A DNA stretch of 64,000 nucleotides, from NCBI GenBank assembly GCA_032719365.1, contig CM064873.1, positions 9,148,501-9,212,500 of the forward strand, read 5' to 3'. This DNA is from Prinsepia uniflora (taxonomy: Eukaryota; Streptophyta; Magnoliopsida; Rosales; Rosaceae). Every line of letters begins with the position of its first letter. Within the stretch, counting starts at the first letter, position 1. Positions 55,203 to 64,000 of this stretch are shown piece after piece. A program made the translations under genes and the position numbers. Under the pieces are notes generated by a model, which saw nothing but the letters and a program-made list of their open reading frames with translations, searched no databases and had not been told where the DNA came from.

Positions 55203-57142
55203 GTTGACATGCATATAGTTGATGCGGATCACCTTTGACGCTGGCTCATTTGGCTCTTTGTTCTCCATGTGATTTACAGTCTTCTTCTTGATGTAGTCTG
55301 TACAATGCCCTTCCTTCATGAGTTTTTGGAGATATCTTTCGAAAGATATACATGTGCTGATATTGTGCCCATAACATTCATGATAGGCGCACCATTTGGT
55401 TTTATCAGCTTTCTCTTGATTGCCCTTGACTGGCTCCGGCTTCTTAAACCATGGCTTGTCCTTAATTTCATTGTGGATCTGATGGACTAGTAAAGATAGC
55501 TCAAGTTAGGCTTCCCCATAACTGGCGTTTGGGAGTGTTGCCCCGCCTTGCGCTTGTTGAGCTTTCTAGTCGCAAACTTTCCATGGAGCTCATCCTCACT
55601 GGAGGCCTTTTCACTAGCCCCGGCATGGTCCTGAGTATGAGCGGCGCTCTTCTCTTCCTCCCAAATTACGTGTCGCTCTGCTAGCGAAAGTATTTTGGTG
55701 AGACTTCGCGCATTGCTCATGACGATGTCCCCGTAAAGCTGGCTGTCTCGAGGGAGCCCTTATTTAAATGTCATTGCTGCAACAAGGTCACTACAGCCGA
55801 CAATGCGAGACTTCTCTTCACAAAATCTCTGTATGTATTGTCGTAGAGTGCCCTTTGCTCTCTTTCGGACAGAGAAAATATGGTCATCTTTCACCTCGAT
55901 TGTCCGAAGTTGTGCGTATTCCTTCACAAATGCCAGGGCCAACTATTCAAAGGACTCAATCGACCTCGGGGGGAGATGATTGAACCAAGTCATGGCTTGG
56001 CCTTGAAGAGAAGCTTGAAAAACTTTGCACATGAGCGCATAGTTAGACCTGTGGGGGACCATGACTCCTCGGTAATAATCTATGTGTTTTACCAGGTCGG
56101 AGGCTCCTTTGAATGGAGTGAAGTTTGGCGTTGCGAACCTCTGGGAGAATAGCTCCTCCTCAACATCCCTTACAAAGGGCGTAGAGAGTTGTATCTGGCG
56201 ACGTAGATCGTCCTCTAGATCACCACCTTGTTGAGCACGAAGGTGCCTGTCGAGTATTTTTTGAACATCATTAGCCCGCAACGCTCCTCGCTGAGGCGAT
56301 GAGTCCCTTTGTGCTAATCGTCGAGAACCTCTTTGAGCTTCTTCCCTTAATCTCTGGGATCGTGCAGGGGAGTAGGCTTCATCTTTCACTTTACTGCCGT
56401 GGTTAGATCGTTTTGGGACTTTGTATAGAGCCCGAGGTTGCCCCCTACTCCCATGTGAGTGCTGTGAGTGCTCTGCCCGTGAAGTTGCCCCAATCCTACT
56501 TCCTAGCCGTTCATGTACTGATGACTTTAGGCGTTGAGGGCTTTTTGCTCGGTGAGTGTGACTTTCTTCACTGGAATCGTTTTGCGAAGTTTCTCGTGAC
56601 TTTGTACGGTAGTGGACTGGTTCTTTCCCAGGACGCCTTTGAGCATGTTCTTGTTTTCCACGTGACGTGGAATGTCTGTCCTGCTCTTGGACTGGTCTCT
56701 CTGCTAGGAGTCGCTGCAAGAGCTCTGACTGAAGTTGAACTTGGTTGCTCAACCCTTCAACTTGCTGTGCCAAGTTGTCTTGGGGAGGTTGGTGGTGACT
56801 TCTCCCTGAGATGTCATGACACCCGTCCAGAAAGTCCCTTAGGACCATGTTTGTTGTGGGCTGATCATGTCGTGATGCATTTCCCATCAACCTCCCGCTT
56901 GCTTGTTGTAAAGCCGAAGTTTCTTCCCCTAGCGCGAGTACTTGGTTAGCTGGAGAAGGGAATGCTCCAAAGTTGAAGGTTGGACTCCCTTCAAGTGTCT
57001 CCATGGGCGATTCTATTGACACACGCCTGGGTTGAGTTGGCCGCTTCTCTGGAGTCTCAATACGAGCCTCATTCCTCGTCTGAGCTGTTGAGGCAGAAAC
57101 ACCTTCTCCAGCTGATCGAACGGATCGACGAACCTTAGCCAT
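55203..57142 (-). pseudogene. Tat/Retand-type Ty3 gag, broken
   Basis: The start is the ATG at 57140-57142 (MAKVRRSVRSAGEG). The N-terminal 300 residues are a charged, Ser/Arg/Gln-rich region. The gag core follows: TPFVRDVEEE, FTPFKGASDLVKHIDYYRG, LMCKVFQASLQGQAMTWFNH and LPPRSIESF, then in the same frame LAFVKEYAQ, LRQYIQRFCEE and SLTKILSLAERHVIWEE. In-frame stops lie at 55943-55945 and 55760-55762. A frameshift near 55487 separates the tail with WCAYHECYGHNISTCISF, a gag tail typical of the Tat lineage. No protease, RT or integrase follows. 57143-57242 would be its 5' leader, cut by LARD3 insertion at 57243. Confidence 0.8.
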
Positions 57143-57242
57143 GCTGAATCGAAGAATTTTGAATTGGAAAGCTGTTGATGGATAATTTGAACAACGTTCA
57201 GAATCTTCGAACAATGTCAATGAACGACGAACAAAGGAAGAT

Positions 57243-59190
57243 TGTAATGACCCGTCCCAAATTCCTAGATCATATTAGTGACTAATCACGATTAGTGAGG
57301 CTAATCCGTGATTAGTAGAGCGAAATCGGACGAACGATGCAAAATGACCGTTTTGCCCCTGATGGTGGCAAAACGTTGACTTTTCAATCGGGCGGTCAAA
57401 TTCACTTTGACCGATGACCGTGACGTAGTTCGTGACGTCACGAGTTCATAGACAGATGGCACGTTCAATTCCGACGTTCGAGGAGGAAGTTATGATGTGC
57501 GGAAGTTTAGGGGCATTTTGGTAATTTTGGTCAAAATGGTCAAATGTTAACTTTTTGACCGGGAGGTCCGATGGCCGAGGGCCAAAGACCGTTACATAGA
57601 TGGGGACGATACGAATCCGTACACAGGCGGTACGTCGAATTCGGACGTTCGACGACGAAGTTATGGTTCACGGAAGTTTCGGGATACTATTCCCAGCGAC
57701 ACGTTTTACGAGACAAAAAGGAGAGTTTTGTCTTTAGTGGGCCCAGTTACTTTTCAGCAACCAATGGATGAGTGACACTTGTCACCCATCCATTGGCCAA
57801 CTTCACCCATTCATGCACCAAAACCCATCCCCGTGCATCGTCCATTTTCTTTGTTCCCAAACACAAACCCGATCCCATTTCTCACCCAAAAATCCAAACC
57901 CTTGACCTGTGAGCATAAATGAGAGGACAGAGAGATGGAGAGGACCGGCTGGACGTGGTGGCTGGCCAGGCAGAGCCGCCGTGGGCGGCGGAGGTGGAAA
58001 CCGATCGAGGTAATCGGTTTTACCCGATTTTGTTCATTTTTCATTTCTGTTGTTATGGGTCGATTTGGACGATTGGTTTGAGTTAAATAGGTTGCTAGGG
58101 AGTTGTTAGAGAGGTTTTGGTGGTGGTTGGATGTCGGGGAAGCCCTGGGAGGTTTCGGGAAAATTGAACTGTGAGGTTCAAAATTGAACCAGTCGGATTT
58201 CGAAGGTTTTAGGTAGTTTTGTTAATTGGGTTAGATAGGAAATGAAGAAATAGGAATTTAGGAATTGGAATGGAAGCAAACGGATCGAAAATGAGGGAGA
58301 AGAACACCTGGACCAGTTACGCCGGTCCAAGTTGCAGGAAAAACCAGACCGGACCGGACCGGTTCGGACCGGTCTGACCGAAGTAGGAGATGACAGGTGA
58401 CGTCATCCTGCTAACGTCATCATGTCAGGGATGACGTCAGCATTGTCAGATCTGACAATGTCAGCTGACATGTCAGAAAATGGGCCAATAGGAGTGCGAC
58501 ACGTGTCATATGTCAGTGCACAGTCAGCATTGACATGTCAGTGACGTGGCCCAATCAGGGGCTGACACGTGTCACTGACGTGGACCAGTGCCGTGATGAC
58601 ACGTGGCACATGTCAGACTGCCACGTGGCACTGATAGCACAGTGACGTGGACCAATGGGAGCATGACACGTGGCACCTGTTAGAGTCTGACATGTCAGAC
58701 CTGACAGCTGTCAGATGACGTCATGCTGACGTCAGCGATGACGTCATGCTGACGTCAGCGATGACGTCAGCAGGTACTGTAGCAGGCGCGTGAGGCCCAC
58801 GCGCAGCCACTTCAGGCGGCGCGTGAGGCCGCGTGGCAGGGAATTTGGGAAAGTGTTCAACACAGGAAATCTTCTATTCGATGTAACGAACATTTTGGGA
58901 CTGGTTTCGTGTCGATCGGACACCGTCTCGATATGTTTCGGGGCATCGAAATGTTTAGGTTCGGGATTAAAAATAGCTAAAAATACGGGAAAATTACGGG
59001 GCTTTGGTGGGAGGTTAATTAAGTAGTTAGTAACCCTGTAAATTAATTTGGACAGGTTTGGAAGTCCCGGTGACGGTGATCGGCTCGGGGAGCCGTATGG
59101 CACGCGTATCGAGGCGCGGCTTCGGACGGTATGTGAGTGGACCTTGTTTTCTAAATTGGTGCATGCATAAATGTTTATTATATGTTTTAT
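57243..59190 (+). repeat. LARD3 5' LTR, 3' part deleted
   Basis: This matches 62173-64000 up to the window end (59129 equals 64000). The LTR sequence continues to ATATGTTTTATTTGGGATCG and then changes into internal sequence (GTGAGACGGTTAGTTGG, like the inverse of 24955-24970). About 1-1.4 kb of LTR including hairpin array and PBS side is missing. A GGGATCGT direct repeat lies at the breakpoint (about 59193 and 59213). Confidence 0.75.
58391..58770. promoter_or_regulatory. Dense array of TGACGTCA and CACGTG palindromes in LARD3 5' LTR
   Basis: I count seven perfect TGACGTCA sites, eight ACGTG cores (five of them CACGTG, several as CACGTGTC or CACGTGGC), many TGTCAG/CTGACA half-sites, three CCAAT-like boxes and one perfect 20-base palindrome at 58441-58460. 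These are the classic binding cores of plant bZIP factors (TGA and ABF/GBF types). The block lies just upstream of the GCGCGTGAGGCCCACGCGC hairpin. Function as promoter or enhancer is inferred. Confidence 0.65.
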
Positions 59191-62159
59191 TTGGGATCGT
59201 GAGACGGTTAGTTGGGATCGTCTTCACGATGTCGTAAGATCGGTTCCGACGACTGATTCGATGTTATGACCATTAGATGGTCGGATTATGTTGAGTTAAA
59301 TGGATTTACTGCAGTCGGCAGTTAGGAGCCGGATTCAAGGAATCCTGGTTGGACTTACGGTAGGATTGGATTGACGTCTTTACGATGTCAAGACCGCGGG
59401 GTCGGTCAGACTGTTGATTTTACTGCTTTTCGCAGGTGGGTTCAGGGGAACTCTAGGTGTGATTGTGGAACCCTATCGTATGTGTATGGTTCGGAAATGT
59501 GAGTTGACGAGTGGTTTGACTTGGACGACTATTCGGATTTGGATTCGTTAGTCGGTCTAGTCAAGTCAGCTTGTGTTGGGACTGCACTTCGCAGTCAGGG
59601 TTGTACGTATCGGTTAGACCGAGTTGGTTGTCGTGATACTTCAGTTGTGATGGACTGTTGGTGCAACTAAGGTCGTGGGCGACCTGGTAGACGACATTTG
59701 GGTTAGTCGGAGTACGGCTGGTTAGTGATTGGTGGGACAAGTTATCAAGGTTGGTACTTGTCGATGGAATCCCGGAGCGGGGATACGGAGTAGTTGGTAC
59801 GAGCGGTTGATTCCGTTGGATGCGGAGTTCGTATATCGTGATTCCTGGTAGTTAGGTCTGCACGAGGTTGGGGCAGACGCTACTATCGATGGACGTAGTC
59901 GAGTCTTATCATGTCGGGTAGACTCAGGTTACCGTGACGATTGTGACGATGGGATTGTCAGTCGTGACGATGATACGGAGTGCGTGAGTAACCCATATGT
60001 ACGAGCAGTGATTCTGGATTCGACTCGGTTACGGCTGAGTGCGATCGCAGAATGAGTTGGGGATGTTCGGGGAGCGTTTCCTTTTCTCGTATGAGTTGTC
60101 AGGGTGACCGTACCCAGAGTTGTTAGGTACGAGGGAGGCAGAGTTTCTCCTTTTCGAGCAGAGGTACGGGGTCGTCGCTCGGTATGAGCGGAGATCCAGG
60201 GTTGTCAGTTTTGCACATGGTGTGCTAGTGTTGTTGTTGATGCTAGTGTGGACACTTTGTGCTGATGCTGATAGGTGATAATGTTGATACTGGTACTAGT
60301 GCTGGTGCCGGTGATTGCGATGACGTTGAGTCACATCCGTCGTGATGGACATATGTTCGGTATCTGTGGTTCGAGAGTGGATCACGGATAAAGTTAAACT
60401 GGTAATGGACACGTAGATGATGTCCAAGTACGTTGTTTCCAATCTTGTTGGAACTTCGAAATCGCGAGAGGTTGCGATTGAGGTGACGAATGGAACGCGG
60501 GTTTTCCGCATTGGTATTGAGTATATCGAAGTCAGGTGACTGAAATTTCTCATTTCCTGCTTGGTGGCGGACGAGGTTGGTTTACGTGATGTGGTGAATG
60601 CAGCGAGTTTGGTTGCATTCACATAGGATGAGTTTTGATGTCACAGTCTTGTATCATCTTTGATTTTCCTCGGTGGAATGACAAGGATCGATACGAGGTA
60701 ATCAGTGAGTACGCACAGTCTCGGCGTGTCTCGTCGTTGACTAATCTGTTTAGATGTGGGAATTGGTTTAGGACTTTGGGTATCGCTATGGATCTGGATC
60801 GTGATCTTGGTGATGCAGATAGGTGGAGAGTTTATTACTCTTACTGGGATGTTTGAGTTGAGGATGATGGGACTGAACTTCTTTTCGAGGTAAATCCCAT
60901 ATGGCTTATTACTCGCCTGAGTAGTTGTCCGTGAGTAGTTTTCCGATGAGGTCGGATTTTGTCAGCCTAGATATGTTGATATTGGGATTGGCTTCCCCAT
61001 GAAGTCAATCGATTGTATTGTGGTAATTGTTTAAACGGGTAACTGATAGGTTCGGTTTTGATGCGTCTCGGTAGACGAGAACGAGATTTCAGGTTTTGGA
61101 ATCAGATTTCTGGATGACGATTCAGGATTTGATTTTGGAACTTGAAAAAGGGTTTCTGGATTTGGGTTTTGGAATCGGATTCTGGGTGACGATTCAGGTT
61201 TTGATTCTGGAGCTTGACACTGGAATTTCTTTTATGGATTTGGGTTCGGAATGGTCATTCCTAATACTAGTCTACGGAATGATGATTTCGGATTCTAATT
61301 TGGACATGATTATGGATATGATTTCTGGATTTGGATTCGGGATTTCTTATGAAATTGCGGATTCGGATTTGGAATTGGAAATAGATGTTGGGTCGGAGTT
61401 TCGATTTGTCTAATACTGGATTGGACATATGAACTCCATTATAGAAACGTGATTGGCTACAACCTAGGTGGTTTAGGCTGATTGATGGGTAGTTGTATGT
61501 ACCTTGTACGTTGTTCGAGGTACGATACTGGATAGGCTTGTGGTGCCTAGTGACGGTATATAGGTTATACTGGTAGTACATTGGTGAGCGTGTTGGTAGT
61601 CGGCTTAGTTCCGATACCACTGGATTAGTCGAGGTCGTGAACTAGGCATCGGATACTGTGCATTGGGTCATGGTATTTCTGATGGGTCTAGTTACACACA
61701 GGTCGAGTGAAATGCTTGTGGTTAGTGTAACCACGAGTGTGTGTCATATCAGTTTGCGACTGACGACTGTCAAGTGGTGACAGTTTCTCGGAGGTGTCAG
61801 CGTGGATGACTCCCAGTGGGAGCAGACGTCAGGATAGGTTGGAGATTGAGGAAGGAACCGTAGAGTTGTTGTGTCAACGAAATGGTAGATCTGACAAGTG
61901 GTGTCAGTTCGGAGCGTATGACTACTGTTCTTCGATGTGGTCGATACGACGTGAGTGTTAGTGGTACGTCTGGTGGCAGACGAGTAAGTATTATTCTGGT
62001 TAGTTGGTGTGCGAGTGTACGCGTGTTGCGAGGTAGATCGAATTATTTCCACAAGGTGGAGGTGGAATCAGGATAGTTGGAGTTTCGAGAACGAAACTAA
62101 TTAAGGAGGGAAGAACGGTTGGATTAGAGTCGGTTGGAATTTCGAGGACGAAATTAATT
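59191..62159 (+). other. LARD3 internal region, non-coding
   Basis: No retroelement domain is present in any frame. It contains blocks shared with LARD1 and LARD2 in the same relative order (inverted), such as the ACTCCCAGTGGGAGCAGACGTC region near 61808. It also has a GGTACTAGTGCTGGTGCCGG-type stretch near 60290 and a GATTCGGATTTGGAATTGGA-type repeat at 61090-61400. Near its 3' end the PPT-bearing motif is duplicated (62098-62113 and 62154-62172). Confidence 0.65.
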
Positions 62160-62172
62160 AAGGAGGGAAGGT
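62160..62172 (+). promoter_or_regulatory. LARD3 polypurine tract
   Basis: AAGGAGGGAAGGT directly precedes the 3' LTR, next to GAATTTCGAGGACGAAATT. Confidence 0.85.
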
Positions 62173-64000
62173 TGTAACAACCCGTCCCAAATTCCTAGAT
62201 TAGATTAGTGACTAATCACGATTAGTGAGGCTAATTCGTGATTAGTAGAGCGAAATCGGACGAACGATGCAAAATGACCGTTTTGCCCCTGATGGTGGCA
62301 AAACGTTGACTTTTCAATCGGGCGATCAAATGGACTTTGACCGATGACCGTGACGTAGTTCGTGACGTCAAGAGTTCATAGACAGGTGGCACGTTCAATT
62401 CCGAAGTTCGAGGAGGAAGTTATGATGTGCTGAAGTTTAGGGGCATTTTGGTAATTTTGGTCAAAATGGTCAAATGTTGAATTTTTGACCGGGAGGTCCG
62501 ATGGCCGAGGGCCAAAGACCGTTACGTAGATGGTGACGATATGAATCCGTAGACAGGCGGCACGTCGAATTCGGACGTTCGACGGCGAAGTTACGGTTCA
62601 CGGCAGTTTCGGGATACTATTCCCGGCGACACGTTTTACGAGACAAAAAGGAGAGTTTTGTCTTTAGTGGGCCCAGTTACTTTTCAGCAACCAATGGATG
62701 AGTGACACTTGTCACCCATCCACTGGCCAACCTCACCCATTCATGCACCAAAACCCATCCTCGTGCATCGTCCATTTTCTTTGTTCCCAAACACAAACCC
62801 GATCCCATTTCTCACCCAAAAATCCAAACCCTTGACCTGTGAGCATAACTGAGAGGACAGAGAGATGGAGAGGACCGGCTGGACGTGGTGGCTGGCCAGG
62901 CAGAGCCGCCGTGGGCGGCGGAGGAGGAAACCGATCGAGGTAATCGGTTTTACCCGATTTTGTTCATTTTTCATTTCTGTTGTTATGGGTCGATTTGGAC
63001 GATTGGTTTGAGTTAAATAGGTTGCTAGGGAGTTGTTAGAGAGGTTTTGGTGGTGGTTGGACGTCGGGGAAGCCCTGGGAGGTTTCGGGAAAATTGAACC
63101 GTGAGGTTCAAAATTGAACCAGTCGGATTTCGAAGGTTTTAGGTAGTTTTGTTAATTGGGCTAGATAGGAAATGAAGAAATAGGAATTTAGGAATTGGAA
63201 TGGAAGCAAACGGACCAAAAATGAAGGAGAAGGACACCTGGACCGGTTACGCCGGTCCAAGTTGCAGGAAAAACCGGACCGGACTGGTTCGGACTGGTCT
63301 GACCGAAGTAGGAGATGACATGTGACGTCATCCTACTGACGTCATCATGTCAGGGATGACGTCAGCATTGTCAGATCTGACAATGTCAGATCTGACAATG
63401 TCAGCTGACATGTCAGAAAATGGGACAATAGGAGTGCGACACGTGTCACATGTCAGTGCACAGTCAGCACTGACATGTCAGTGACGTGGCCCAATCAGGG
63501 GCTGACAGGTGGCACATGTCGGACTGCCACGTGGCACTGACAGCACAGTGACGTGGACCAATGGGAGCATGACACGTGGCACCTGTCAGAGTCTGATATG
63601 TCAGACCTGACAGCTGTTAGATGACGTCATGCTGACGTCAGCAGGTACTGTAGCAGGCGCGTGAGGCCCACGCGCAGCCACTTCAGGCGGCGCGTGAGGG
63701 CGCGTGGCAGGGAATTTGGGAAAGTGTTCAACACGGGAAATCTTCTATTCGATGTAACGAACATTTTGGGACTGGTTTCGTGTCGATCGGACACCGTCTC
63801 GATATGTTTAGGGGCATCGAAAGGTTTAGGTTCCGGATTAAAAATAGCTAAAAATACGAGAAAATTACGGGGCTTTGGTGGGAGGTTAATTAAGTAGTTA
63901 GTAACCCTCTAAATTAATTTGGACAGGTTTGGAAGTCCCGGTGACGGTGATCGGCTCGGGGAGCCGTATGGCACGCGTATCGAGGCGCGGCTTCGGACGG
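62173..64000 (+). repeat. LARD3 3' LTR, cut by window end
   Basis: It begins TGTAACAACCCGTCCC and follows the 5' copy closely. The palindrome is at 62696-62721. Compared with the 5' copy, the bZIP-site block is rearranged: the TGTCAGATCTGACA palindrome is duplicated near 63370-63395 and about 40 bases around the second CACGTGTC are missing. Confidence 0.85.
63322..63641. promoter_or_regulatory. Dense TGACGTCA/CACGTG array in LARD3 3' LTR
   Basis: This is the second copy of the block at 58391-58770, with five perfect TGACGTCA sites and several CACGTG cores. Copy number differs from the 5' LTR, so the block evolves by gain and loss of units. Confidence 0.6.

Larger units (their letters stand above)
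57243..64000 (+). mobile_element. LARD3: non-coding LTR retroelement, runs off the window
   Basis: Two LTR copies in plus orientation begin TGTAATGACCCGTCCC (57243) and TGTAACAACCCGTCCC (62173), collinear and very similar over the 1.83 kb that can be compared. A purine tract precedes the second LTR. The 5' LTR is truncated near 59190 and joined directly to internal sequence, so no primer-binding site is present. The internal region has no retroelement protein motifs and resembles, inverted, the internal regions of LARD1 and LARD2. A target duplication cannot be checked because the right end lies outside. Confidence 0.85.

Noticed and set aside
56413..56949. 178-codon plus-strand open frame
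   Set aside because: It is antisense to the N-terminal region of the Tat-type gag, which carries the recognisable domain.
60296..61620. Open frames on both strands in the LARD3 interior
   Set aside because: They have no retroelement motif, and their repetitive Asp/Leu/Glu or Arg/Asn composition reflects GATTTGGA-type repeats.

Overview
This is nuclear DNA from a flowering plant, most likely a eudicot. It holds an intron-rich chloroplast protein gene and a CLE46-like peptide gene inside a gene island of roughly 12 kb. Around the island lies dense, nested LTR-retroelement DNA: a Tekay/Del-type Ty3 element, large non-coding LTR elements (LARD-like), a TRIM, a Cassandra-like LTR with 5S rRNA homology, and a tRNA-derived SINE. 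I saw no bacterial or organellar features. Nearly all open frames inside the long LTRs are chance frames.

Layout. 1-1819: LTR fragment cut by the window edge. 1820-2129, 14362-15562 and 28110-29751: dispersed minus-strand pieces of one plant-mobile-domain (PMD) pseudogene. Two LARD-like elements split it: LARD1 (2135-14356, perfect TCTTA target duplication, with a nested solo LTR at 3942-6516 in its left LTR) and LARD2 (15563-28109, with a nested opposite-strand solo LTR at 19836-22753). 29752-32641: degraded repeat DNA plus a complete 359-bp TRIM (30887-31245, GTTCA target duplication). 32642-36704: ALB3, the thylakoid membrane insertase, in 11 exons with a SINE in intron 8. 37599-38333: a three-exon minus-strand gene for a CLE46-like secreted peptide. 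38391-41924: AT-rich intergenic DNA and relic repeats. 41925-53448: a truncated LARD-type LTR interrupted by a complete but multiply broken Tekay-type element (42137-51998, CAGGT target duplication). 53448-57242: a broken Tat/Retand-type gag on the minus strand, a plus-strand coding-like segment, and a 24-bp minisatellite. 57243-64000: a third LARD-like element on the plus strand, running off the window.

How the parts relate. The LARD elements and the Tekay element share TGTAACG(A/C)CCC-type LTR ends, an initiator-Met tRNA primer site, a purine tract, and a palindrome beside that tract. This suggests the non-coding elements borrow Tekay-type machinery. The most unusual structure is in the LTRs: long arrays of short hairpins whose loops keep a simple form (often CCT or CCA) while the stem arms change in a compensated way from unit to unit and from LTR to LTR. 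One LTR type also carries a very dense block of TGACGTCA and CACGTG palindromes. All statements come from reading the sequence by eye. Family names rest on motif recognition and no database search was run.
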